From NCBI GenBank assembly GCA_021647205.1, contig JAKIVD010000002.1, forward strand, positions 124,001 to 188,000: 64,000 nucleotides of DNA. Direction: 5' to 3'. Position 1 is the first letter of the stretch; the number at the start of each line of letters is the position of its first letter. This DNA comes from Bacteroidales bacterium. GTDB lineage: Bacteria > Bacteroidota > Bacteroidia > Bacteroidales > F082. A model generated the notes under the pieces. That model saw only the letters and a list, made by a program, of their open reading frames with translations, searched no databases and had not been told where the DNA came from. The position numbers and the translations under genes were made by a program. Shown in pieces: positions 8,429 to 16,991 of this stretch.

Positions 8429-11400
8429 ATGAAAACAAAATTAAAAAACTGCACGAAAGCAACAGGACTGATTACCTTACTTTTAGTGTCGCAAATACTT
8501 TTGGGACAAAACCGGAAAATAGCCTTCAGCGATAGTTGGGGGCAGCAGGGGATTTCTCTGGAGAAGCAAAGCATTGAAGGCCTGACTGTCACATTTTCTG
8601 TAAACGGTTATTCGCTTATTGAAACCAAAGTGGACAAGCAACAAATGAAAACCATCACCATGCCCGGTGTTTTATTACAGGGACAGGAAGGTGCACCCGA
8701 CCTGCCGGTTTACAGCCGTTACATTGCCGTACCCCAGGGGGCAACTGTTCGTATCCGCCTCAACAAGTTCCGGACAGAAAAAACTGAAAACATTCTGATT
8801 GCCCCGGCTCCGCGCATTCCACTGGACACCGAAACCGGGCCTTTACAGTACCGGAAAAATAATTCCATCTACACCAAGAATGCCTTCTACCCTGAAAAAA
8901 TGATTCAACTGTCAGGGCCGAAAAAAATAAGGGGGATGGATGTGGTGCTTCTGTCCATCAGCCCTTTTCAATACAACCCGGTAACCAGCGAACTGATCGT
9001 AAACCGGGATATTGATTTTGATGTTGTTTTTGAAGGCGGCAATGGCCATTTTGGGGAAGACCGTCTGCGGAGCCGGTGGTGGGAGCCCATCCTGCGCGAT
9101 GAAATTCTGAACCAGGCCTCCATCCCACCGCTTAACAAAAATACGGTCCGGAGGTCTTCAACCGACGAATGCGAATACATTATCATTACTCCCGATGATG
9201 CCGGTTTTCGGGCATGGGCCGACACCATTCGTCAATTCAGAATCAAACAGGGCATCACCACCAACGTGGTTACAACCACCGAAATAGGCGGAAACACAAC
9301 GGCAGCTATCGAAGCCTACGTTGACAACGCTTACAACAATTGGGAAACCCCGCCGGCCGCCGTGTTGCTCATTGGCGATTTCGGCAGCTCGGGCAATACC
9401 ATTATTTCTCCCATTTACAACAACTACTGTGCTTCTGACAATATTTACGCTGACGTTGACGGGGATCAATTGCCCGATGTTGTTTTTGCCAGGATGACTG
9501 CCCAAGATGAAAACATGGTAGAAAGAATGGTCATGAAGATCATCAATTATGAACGCAACCCACCTACCAACCCTGACTTCTATGATAATCCGGTAACAGC
9601 CATGGGCTGGCAAACCGAACGCTGGTTTCAGATGTGTTCGGAAATTATTGCCGGCTACTTTGAAAACGAACATGGCAAAGCCGTTGTCCGCGAAAACGCC
9701 ATTTACAGCGGAAACAACAGCGGCCCCTGGTCAACAGCCGCCAACACACAAACCATTATTGATGAGTTTGGTGATGACGGGCTTGGTTACATTCCCGACT
9801 CGCCGGGTTACCTGAGCGATTGGGGCGGCAACGCCAGCCGTATCAACAACGACATCAACAGTGGCGCTTTTTTGTTGCAGCACCGCGATCACGGCAGCAC
9901 CACCGGCTGGGGCGAACCGGCTTACAGCAGCAGCGACATCAACGGACTGTACAATACCGACCTCACCTTCGTTTTTTCAATTAACTGCCTTACGGGAAAA
10001 TACAATATGTCGGGAGAGTGCTTTGCCGAAAAATTCCACCGTTCGGAGTTTGGCGCATTGGGTATCATCGCCGCATCGGAAACATCTTATTCGTTTGTGA
10101 ACGATACCTACGTCTGGGGGATGTACGACAATATGTGGCCCGATTTTATGCCCGGGTACGGAACCACTCCCAAGTCGCGCGGTGTTTTGCCGGCTTTCGG
10201 CAATGCTGCCGGAAAATATTTTCTTGAACAGTCGAGTTGGCCGTCAAACCCCAACAACAAAGAAGTAACCTACCATCTTTTCCATCACCACGGCGGGGCT
10301 TTTTCCACCGTATATTTCGAGGTTCCGCAATATTTGACCATTGATCACGACGAAGTACTGTTGAGCGGTCTCGATTTTTTTACCGTAACATCCAACACAG
10401 GTTCATTTGTTTGCCTTACTGTAGGTGACGAAATCATTGGTACAGGCATTGGTACTGGTGCACCGCTGGATATTGCCATCCCGCCACAACAGGAAGGAAC
10501 GGTGATAGACATTGTGATTACCGGGCAGAATTATTTTCGTTATGAAAACCAGGTCGAAGTAATTCCACCCAACGGCCCCTATTGTCTTTACGATGAACAC
10601 AGTGTGAACGACACCCTCGGAAACGGAAATGGCAAAGTAGAATTTGATGAAGATATATTAATTAGCATGGTGATGAAAAACCTGGGAAGCGATGACGCCA
10701 TTAATGTGGAAGTTACCCTGTCTTCCGAATCTGACTACGTAAATATTATTGATCCTTCCGAAAACTACGACACCATTAAATCAAAACAGAACGTCAACCG
10801 TGATTTTGGCTATAAACTTCACATTAGCGACGGTATTCCTGACCAACACCAATTGCGGTTCGATGTCCAAGCCTGCGACGGCCAGGACTCAACCTGGGAC
10901 AGTAAATTTTTTATGGTAGTGAATGCCCCGCGTATAACCCCCGAAGAAATAGTTGTGGACGATTCAGAATCTGGCAACAACAACGGGCGCCTGGATCCGG
11001 GGGAAACAGCCGACCTGATTGTGAGTGTATCCAACAAAGGACACTGTATTGTACAAAATGTTCTTTGCTCGCTGGTGGCCTGGAACCAGTACATAACCGT
11101 AAACTCAGCGGCGCAGCTTGTCCCTTCGATTGGTTTTCTTGGCGCTGCCCATCCGACTTTTAATGTTACCGTTGCCGATGAGGTACCCGAAGCGGTCAGT
11201 GCCGAAATGAGGTTCAATGCTTCGGCTGCCGGATATTCGGTTGACAAAGTTTACCATCCGAAAATTGGTATTTTTCTTGAAGACTGGGAAACCGGCGACT
11301 TCAGTAAACACAACTGGCAGTTCGGGGGCAACCTTCCCTGGGAGATTTCTGACCAATATCCCTACGAAGGCAATTTCCACGCTACCTCCGGGGAGATTAG

Positions 11401-12502
11401 CAACAACCAAAGTTCATCCTTTAAAATTACATACAAAGTGATGGGAAACGACAACATAAAATTCTACAGGAAAGTTTCCTCCGAAATTGATGCTGACAAA
11501 CTCAGCTTTTTTGTCGATGGCAACCTGCGCGGAAGCTGGTCGGGGACAAGCCAGGGCTGGCGGCAGGAAAGTTTCCCTGTGAGCCAGGGACACCATACTT
11601 TTGAGTGGGTTTACCGGAAAGATTATTCCGGCGAAGGTGGTGCCGACAAAGCCTGGGTTGATTACATCGAGCTGCCGACAAAACTCGTTACCACATTGTT
11701 TGCGGGCCCCGATGACCAGGCATGCAAAGATGCAGGTTTCTTTTGCAAGGGCTCGGCAACCAACTACAACGCCGTTTTCTGGACAAGCTCGGGCGACGGC
11801 AGCTTCAGCAACGACAGTATTCTGACACCTTTGTACACACCGGGCACCAGCGATTACGAAAATGACAGTGTAATACTTGGTTTGCATATTGTTGATGTGG
11901 AAGGGGATGACTTTGAAGATGAAATGAAACTGACTTTCCGCTACGCACCGGCAACCCCCGAAACACCCAATGGACCCGATTACGTGGACGTTTACAATAC
12001 AACCGAAACCAATTATACAATTGCCACCGTGCCGGGTGCAACAGGCTTTGTGTGGGAATTGTGGCCCGAAGAAGCCGGATCGGTCATTGCCAATGACACG
12101 CTGGCCACCATTTTCTGGAACATGGATTTCCTGGGTGAATCAAGTTTAAAGGTAAGCGCCGTGAACGATTGCGGAATGGGGTTGTTTTCCGATTCGCTCC
12201 TTATTTTTGTTGACAATACCGTTGGCACTTTCGCCCCGCACAACGAGGGGCTTGTTGTGATGGTTGCACCCAACCCCAACAAGGGAAACTTCCGCTTTAG
12301 CATCAAAACACAAGACAAGTCAGTTGTTCAAATCAAACTGTATAATTCGCTTGGTGTTGAAGTATTGAAACTGGAAAGCCACAATGTTGACAATGGGTTC
12401 ACATATTTCATCAACAAACCTGAATTGCAATCAGGCGTTTATGTTTTGGTTGTTGAGCAACAGGGGAAACGGTACAGCCGGAAGGTTTTAATTCGGAAAT
12501 AG
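8429..12502 (+). CDS. Gingipain-family C25 cysteine protease, T9SS-exported
   Basis: The 1357-residue secreted protein has a signal peptide (residues 1-27, ending LLGQ), then a C25 propeptide region to about residue 230 (YSRYIAVPQGA). The caspase-like C25 domain spans about 245-620, with the catalytic pair H488 (in HRDHGSTTGW) and C520 (in SINCLTGKYN). Ig-like and jelly-roll-like regions follow, then a T9SS type A sorting domain in the last ~85 residues (VAPNPNKGNFRFSI, ending YSRKVLIRK). The family includes Arg- and Lys-gingipains and PorU; this protein lacks the PorU layout and is best called an exported C25 protease of unknown specificity. It is followed 114 bases on by another T9SS protease. 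Confidence 0.88.
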   Translation: MKTKLKNCTKATGLITLLLVSQILLGQNRKIAFSDSWGQQGISLEKQSIEGLTVTFSVNGYSLIETKVDKQQMKTITMPGVLLQGQEGAPDLPVYSRYIAVPQGATVRIRLNKFRTEKTENILIAPAPRIPLDTETGPLQYRKNNSIYTKNAFYPEKMIQLSGPKKIRGMDVVLLSISPFQYNPVTSELIVNRDIDFDVVFEGGNGHFGEDRLRSRWWEPILRDEILNQASIPPLNKNTVRRSSTDECEYIIITPDDAGFRAWADTIRQFRIKQGITTNVVTTTEIGGNTTAAIEAYVDNAYNNWETPPAAVLLIGDFGSSGNTIISPIYNNYCASDNIYADVDGDQLPDVVFARMTAQDENMVERMVMKIINYERNPPTNPDFYDNPVTAMGWQTERWFQMCSEIIAGYFENEHGKAVVRENAIYSGNNSGPWSTAANTQTIIDEFGDDGLGYIPDSPGYLSDWGGNASRINNDINSGAFLLQHRDHGSTTGWGEPAYSSSDINGLYNTDLTFVFSINCLTGKYNMSGECFAEKFHRSEFGALGIIAASETSYSFVNDTYVWGMYDNMWPDFMPGYGTTPKSRGVLPAFGNAAGKYFLEQSSWPSNPNNKEVTYHLFHHHGGAFSTVYFEVPQYLTIDHDEVLLSGLDFFTVTSNTGSFVCLTVGDEIIGTGIGTGAPLDIAIPPQQEGTVIDIVITGQNYFRYENQVEVIPPNGPYCLYDEHSVNDTLGNGNGKVEFDEDILISMVMKNLGSDDAINVEVTLSSESDYVNIIDPSENYDTIKSKQNVNRDFGYKLHISDGIPDQHQLRFDVQACDGQDSTWDSKFFMVVNAPRITPEEIVVDDSESGNNNGRLDPGETADLIVSVSNKGHCIVQNVLCSLVAWNQYITVNSAAQLVPSIGFLGAAHPTFNVTVADEVPEAVSAEMRFNASAAGYSVDKVYHPKIGIFLEDWETGDFSKHNWQFGGNLPWEISDQYPYEGNFHATSGEISNNQSSSFKITYKVMGNDNIKFYRKVSSEIDADKLSFFVDGNLRGSWSGTSQGWRQESFPVSQGHHTFEWVYRKDYSGEGGADKAWVDYIELPTKLVTTLFAGPDDQACKDAGFFCKGSATNYNAVFWTSSGDGSFSNDSILTPLYTPGTSDYENDSVILGLHIVDVEGDDFEDEMKLTFRYAPATPETPNGPDYVDVYNTTETNYTIATVPGATGFVWELWPEEAGSVIANDTLATIFWNMDFLGESSLKVSAVNDCGMGLFSDSLLIFVDNTVGTFAPHNEGLVVMVAPNPNKGNFRFSIKTQDKSVVQIKLYNSLGVEVLKLESHNVDNGFTYFINKPELQSGVYVLVVEQQGKRYSRKVLIRK

Positions 12503-12559
12503 GGTTTTTCAGCTTCTCAAACTTCATCCGACCCGAACCTCTCAGTGGTGTAAAACCGC

Positions 12560-12588
12560 TTTGAAGTCCGGGTTTTTTCTTACTTTCG
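12560..12588 (+). promoter_or_regulatory. Promoter of the S8 protease gene with adjacent small palindrome
   Basis: TTTG at 12560-12563 and TACTTTCG at 12581-12588 are 17 bases apart (one mismatch to TAnnTTTG). Immediately after comes CGGGTAATCACCCG (12589-12602 region), a 5-bp-arm inverted repeat in the leader. Confidence 0.35.
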
Positions 12589-12616
12589 CCGGGTAATCAC
12601 CCGAACCTTTAACAGA

Positions 12617-14590
12617 ATGTATTTAAAAGCCCTTTTTACAGCTCTTGTCGTGATGCTTACCCTGAGTTTCACTTCTTTTTCACAATCACAAAACAGCGCA
12701 GCTTTTATTGAAGGCGAAGTGCTGGTGCAACTGACCAGCCCTGCCGGACTGGGACAGTTGGAATCGCATTTTGAGCAATACCGGCTTCAACCGGTGCAAA
12801 CCGTTTCTGCCCGTTTTAATATTTTCCTGCTTCGTTTCGAACCGGCCAAAACAACTCATCAGCAACTTTTGCGGGAATTGCAAAAAGAGCCATCTGTTGT
12901 CAATGCACAAAACAACCACTACATTCAACTGCGCAACCTGAATGATACCGTACCCGACGATCCTTTGTTCGATGACCAATGGCCGTTGAAAAATACTGGC
13001 CAGGACGGCGGTCTCCCGGATGCGGATATTGATGCCGACGAAGCCTGGGACATTACCACAGGAGGCACAACAGCCTTAGGCGACCAAATAGTTGTGGCTA
13101 TTATCGACGGGGGTTCCGACCTGAACCATGAAGACCTTATGTTCTGGAAAAATACACATGAAGTCCCAAATAACGGAATCGATGATGATGGAAATGGTTA
13201 CGTTGATGATTATGACGGATGGAATGCCTACAACCAGACAGGACAGATTCCGCAACACAACCACGGTGTACATGTGGGTGGTATTGCCGGTGCCAGCGGA
13301 AACAACGGCATCGGGGTGAGCGGCGTGAACTGGAATGTAAAAATATTGCCTGTTGCCGGGTCTTCAACCTCTGAAGCCATTGTTGTAGAAGCGCTTTCGT
13401 ACGTGTACACAGTCCGCGAGCGTTATGACCAAACCGGCGGGGAGGAAGGTGCTTTTGTGGTGGCCGATAACTGTTCGTTCGGGGTGGACAAAGGAAACCC
13501 GGAGCAATTTCCCATCTGGGAGGCCATGTACGATTCGCTGGGACAACTGGGTATTCTGAGCATGGGCGCTACCGCTAACCGTCCCTGGGATATCGACAGT
13601 GTCGGGGATGTGCCCACAGCCTTTTCAACTGATTTCATGGTTTCGGTTACCAACACCACCAAGCTGGACGAGCTTTACCTCTCAGCCGGCTGGGGCGACA
13701 CCACCATCGACCTGGGCGCACCGGGCACCAATGTAAAATCTCTCAGGGTGAACAATGGTTACGGTAACAGTACCGGGACTTCGATGGCGACCCCCCACGT
13801 TACAGGGGCGGCTGCTTTAATCCTGTCGGCGGGCGATTCTGTTTTTATGGTCAATTACAAAAACCAGCCTGCCGAGGGTGCCCTGCTCATCAAAGGGTTC
13901 ATCCTGGACGGCGTCGACGAAAAGCCTACTCTTCAGGGGAAAACAGTCAGCGGCGGACGGCTCAACCTCTACCAATCCATCAACCTGCTGCTGAATGCAC
14001 CGGTACTGCAGACAGACACAGATTCGGTTTACATCGTCCTGGGAATTAACGAAACCGGGGAGGAAAATATTTTGCTCACAAATTCAGGTACGGATACATT
14101 GAATTATGCTGTTCACATTCCCGACCAGCCTGACTGGATTAGCCTGAGCGACAGTACGGGAACCCTGGCACAAGCGGAGACGGAATTGCTTGTTTTATAT
14201 TTTGACACCGATGGGCTGGACACCGGCTACTACCATTGCCAGGTAGTGATTACGGGAAACCGGGTTTTCAGTAAAACCATCGAAGTGGAAATGCTTGTGG
14301 ACACCAATGTCGGTACCCGTGAAATCGTTTTGAATACAAGTCTGGTTCATGTTTACCCGAACCCGTTTACCAACATGGCCACTTTTGAAATTGAAGCCAC
14401 TAAAAACGGCGAAGCGCTATTGGAAGTTTTCGGGCTGTCAGGGAAAAAGGTTTATACCAAACAACAGTATTTAGCTCCGGGAAACAACCGGCTTTTATGG
14501 GATGCCGCCGATGCGGCCAGCGGACTTTTCTTCTACAAAATATCTTTGAATGATCAACTGCTGAAAAGCGGTAAGCTGGTGAAAAAGTAA
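12617..14590 (+). CDS. Subtilisin-like serine protease (S8), T9SS-exported
   Basis: The 657-residue protein has a signal peptide (ends TSFSQ), an inhibitor-like propeptide (about residues 30-100, EVLVQLTSPAG) and an S8 catalytic domain. Its triad is D164 (AIIDGGSD), H216 (HGVHVGGIAG) and S389 (GTSMATPHVTGAAALIL). A BACON/Ig-like segment follows (about 470-570), then a T9SS type A sorting domain (VHVYPNPFTNMATFEIEA, ending SGKLVKK). It is likely exported to the cell surface to degrade protein. It has its own promoter-like elements, lies downstream of the C25 protease, and could be co-expressed with it. Confidence 0.93.
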   Translation: MYLKALFTALVVMLTLSFTSFSQSQNSAAFIEGEVLVQLTSPAGLGQLESHFEQYRLQPVQTVSARFNIFLLRFEPAKTTHQQLLRELQKEPSVVNAQNNHYIQLRNLNDTVPDDPLFDDQWPLKNTGQDGGLPDADIDADEAWDITTGGTTALGDQIVVAIIDGGSDLNHEDLMFWKNTHEVPNNGIDDDGNGYVDDYDGWNAYNQTGQIPQHNHGVHVGGIAGASGNNGIGVSGVNWNVKILPVAGSSTSEAIVVEALSYVYTVRERYDQTGGEEGAFVVADNCSFGVDKGNPEQFPIWEAMYDSLGQLGILSMGATANRPWDIDSVGDVPTAFSTDFMVSVTNTTKLDELYLSAGWGDTTIDLGAPGTNVKSLRVNNGYGNSTGTSMATPHVTGAAALILSAGDSVFMVNYKNQPAEGALLIKGFILDGVDEKPTLQGKTVSGGRLNLYQSINLLLNAPVLQTDTDSVYIVLGINETGEENILLTNSGTDTLNYAVHIPDQPDWISLSDSTGTLAQAETELLVLYFDTDGLDTGYYHCQVVITGNRVFSKTIEVEMLVDTNVGTREIVLNTSLVHVYPNPFTNMATFEIEATKNGEALLEVFGLSGKKVYTKQQYLAPGNNRLLWDAADAASGLFFYKISLNDQLLKSGKLVKK

Positions 14591-14644
14591 TCGGACGTGG
14601 CCAGTTTCTATTGGCTTATAAAGCTGATGACTTCATTTACTTTC

Positions 14645-14866
14645 TCAATAAGTCCCGCCCCAGTCCCTGGTATCGGGCTGCCCGATAACCCTGTCTTTAT
14701 CAAGTAATAAACTATCCGGGAAATACACCATCAGGCCTTTAACCTTTTCAAGACTGAATATTTCTATCCATTCTTCACCAAAACATTCTCCGTAAAAAAG
14801 TCCAAAAATCAGATAATCACCGGGTGCTAACAATTGTTCATCATTATTTTTGCAGGACGGACCCGC
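14645..14866 (-). pseudogene. C-terminal remnant of an unrecognised protein
   Basis: The 298-base gap between the S8 gene and the EnvC-like gene holds a minus-strand open stretch with protein-like content: LLAPGDYLIFGLFYGE, then WIEIFSLEKVKGLMVYFPDS, ending RDWGGTY and a stop at 14645. There is no plausible start codon ahead of it. The frame runs back through a hairpin repeat (14860-14890) into the antisense-frame tail of the EnvC-like gene. I read it as the tail of a gene whose front was lost. I do not recognise the family. Confidence 0.4.
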
Positions 14867-14890
14867 CGGGTTGAAAAAACCTGTCGGGTC
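14860..14890. repeat. Stop-codon-overlapping palindromic repeat, copy 1
   Basis: GACCCGCCGGGTT (14860-14872) and AACCTGTCGGGTC (14878-14890) form a 13-bp imperfect hairpin with a 5-base loop. Its right edge overlaps the TGA stop of the EnvC-like gene, and it is followed by AGCGG. A near-identical element sits at 20826-20856 in the same position relative to another gene. It may work as a terminator. Confidence 0.65.
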
Positions 14891-16097
14891 AGCGGGCCAG
14901 AATCCAGTCAGACGGGTTGAGCAAAACTTTTCCTTTCCAGATTTCGAAATGAAGTTCGGTTTTACCTTTGGTGTTGGTGTGCACGCGGCCCACATTTTCT
15001 TTGGTCGTTAAATGGTCGCCTTTTTTCACAAACACTTCATCCAGGTTGGCATAAACTGAAAAATATTCGCCATGCTTTACAATAACGGCCTTGTTGGTTG
15101 TGGTGATGGTAACGATGCTGACAACTTCGCCCGAAAAAACAGTGCGCACCCGGCTACCTTTGGAAGTTACAATGTTCAGCCCGTTGTTTTTGGTTTTGAC
15201 ATTTTTTAAAACAGGATGCCTGTGCACGCCAAAAGTTTCGGAAACCATCCCCTTCTCAGTAGGCCAGGGGAGTTTTCCCTTATTGGCCGAAAAAGAGCCC
15301 GACAGTAATTTTTCTTCCGGTGTGAGGGCATAAGTGTCATTTTTGGTTTTCGATTTTTTCAATTCCATTTCACGGGCAATAATGTCTTCAATTTTTTTCC
15401 TGAGTTTTCGTGCTTCCTTTTCCTTTTGGCGCAAAGCGGCCCGCAGTTGTTTTTCTTTTCCCGACAGCGCCGATTCGACTTTTTTCTTTTGTGCTTCTTC
15501 CTGTTCCAGTTTCAGCAACTGGATATTCTGCTTGTCCAGCAGTGCCGTTTTCCCGGCCTTCTGCATTTTCAGTTTTTCAAGGTCCTTTTGTTTTACACCT
15601 TCTTTTTCCCTGATAAGGGCGGCCTGCTTGCGGATAAATTCGGCAATTTGGTCAAGGTATCGCAGTCGCTGGTATGCCTGGTTCAGGTCGCTGGCAGAAA
15701 ACAGAAAAATGAGTTTGTTATAGTCTGATTTGTGCCGAAAAGCAAAAAAGGCCACCCGGGCATATTCTTCTTTCAGGGCAAGCAGTTCTTTGTTCAGGTG
15801 GTCAATACCGTCTTCAGTGCTGTTGATATTATGGTCCAGCACAACGAGTTCTTTGCGGAGGGCTGAGATCAGTTCTTCCCGCCGGTTTATTTTTGTGGCG
15901 ATAAGCCGCAATTCGTAAAGCGTTGTCTGTTTGGTTTTCCGGGTTTCTTCGAGCAGGCGGTTGGTGTATTTTATTTCCGCTTCAATTTTTTTTCTGTCGT
16001 TTTCCAACGCTTGCTGTTCCTGGCCAAAAAGAGCTGTCACCATCGCGGAAAGCAAGAAAAACAACACGATTGTTTGCGGATGGCGGAGGCTGGTCAT
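14889..16097 (-). CDS. EnvC-like murein hydrolase activator (coiled coil + degenerate LytM/M23)
   Basis: The 402-residue exported protein has a signal peptide (ends ALFGQEQ), a long coiled coil (about 25-250, rich in E, K, Q, R) and a C-terminal LytM/M23 domain (about 285-402; HRHPVLKNVKTKNNGLNI, then ELHFEIWKGK). The zinc-binding HxxxD equivalent reads NNGLN and the HxH motif reads LHFE, so catalytic metal ligands appear lost. E. coli EnvC has the same trait and activates amidases instead of cutting peptidoglycan. The role in cell division is inferred from that family. It is the last gene of an envelope gene run; the stop codon lies inside a palindromic repeat. Confidence 0.85.
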   Translation of the reverse strand: MTSLRHPQTIVLFFLLSAMVTALFGQEQQALENDRKKIEAEIKYTNRLLEETRKTKQTTLYELRLIATKINRREELISALRKELVVLDHNINSTEDGIDHLNKELLALKEEYARVAFFAFRHKSDYNKLIFLFSASDLNQAYQRLRYLDQIAEFIRKQAALIREKEGVKQKDLEKLKMQKAGKTALLDKQNIQLLKLEQEEAQKKKVESALSGKEKQLRAALRQKEKEARKLRKKIEDIIAREMELKKSKTKNDTYALTPEEKLLSGSFSANKGKLPWPTEKGMVSETFGVHRHPVLKNVKTKNNGLNIVTSKGSRVRTVFSGEVVSIVTITTTNKAVIVKHGEYFSVYANLDEVFVKKGDHLTTKENVGRVHTNTKGKTELHFEIWKGKVLLNPSDWILAR

Positions 16098-16163
16098 TGT
16101 TCAGTAACAGATTTTAATTCATGTAGGGGAAAGCCCCAGTTATTCAGTGACAAAATCAGTTTG

Positions 16164-16991
16164 TTAATACATGCGCGCGTATTTTTTAGAAATCCTGAAC
16201 GGAAACTTCAGGGGTTCGTTCAATACCGTTTTCCCGAAATTAATATCAATCGTTATTTTACTTTCGGCAATAATTTCGATTTTGATGACTGAGGGGAACA
16301 AGTGGTTACTTACCGGCTGGTATTTTTCGTAAAAGACTTCAAGCTTTTTCGAATCATCGCCGAGTTCTTTGATTTCAATTCGCCGGATTTTAAAGCTTTC
16401 GGGGTCGAGCCAGATGTTTTGCACCAGTATTTTGGTATCAATCTCCCCCCTTTTCATGTACTTTCTTATCTTTCTTCTTTCCTGGATGGTGATGCGGTAC
16501 AGCCCCCCATCAATTGAGGCTTTAAATTTGCCCACATCATATTGGGTGAGGTCGCTGCCAATAATCATGGCCTCGATAATGGAATAGTCGATGGATGTAC
16601 GGATCAATGTATCGAGCATTTCATATTGTCCGGTGAGGTAGGTTTTGTTCAGCCGGTTGATGAATTTAACAGAATCGTCCGTTAACGAAATCCTGGCCGC
16701 TTCAATGCCCAAAGCCGGCGAAAGGGAGATCCAGATCAGGCTGTCTTTCCTGATGCGCAACTGTCCGCGCAAATCCGTTTTATCTTTGTCCTTTTGGTAA
16801 GCAATATTGAACCTGGCGTTGAGGTAGTCGAAGTCGAGCTGGTTTTCCAGCATCTGGGCATACAGGTAATCGAAGCCCTGCTCTTTCAGTGGTTTCTTCA
16901 GGCTGGAGCGCGTTGTCTTGCAGGAAGAAGCAAACAGCAACAACATGGCAGGGGCAAAAAGAACAAATACAAATTTAACCTTCCTATTCAT
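16164..16991 (-). CDS. DUF4292 outer-membrane lipoprotein
   Basis: The 275-residue protein has a lipoprotein signal ending FASSCKTT, so the cysteine at about residue 24 would be lipidated. The rest matches DUF4292, a LolA/LolB-like fold family of Bacteroidota (DSLIWISLSPALGIEAAR, then DSVKFINRLNKTYLTG). The biochemical role is not established; a job in handling lipids or lipoproteins between membranes is inference from the fold. The start overlaps the TPR gene stop by eight bases, so the two are translationally coupled. Confidence 0.85.
   Translation of the reverse strand: MNRKVKFVFVLFAPAMLLLFASSCKTTRSSLKKPLKEQGFDYLYAQMLENQLDFDYLNARFNIAYQKDKDKTDLRGQLRIRKDSLIWISLSPALGIEAARISLTDDSVKFINRLNKTYLTGQYEMLDTLIRTSIDYSIIEAMIIGSDLTQYDVGKFKASIDGGLYRITIQERRKIRKYMKRGEIDTKILVQNIWLDPESFKIRRIEIKELGDDSKKLEVFYEKYQPVSNHLFPSVIKIEIIAESKITIDINFGKTVLNEPLKFPFRISKKYARMY

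Noticed and set aside
15334-15723. 129-codon plus-strand Ser/Phe/Cys-rich ORF
   Set aside because: Antisense of the EnvC-like coiled coil.
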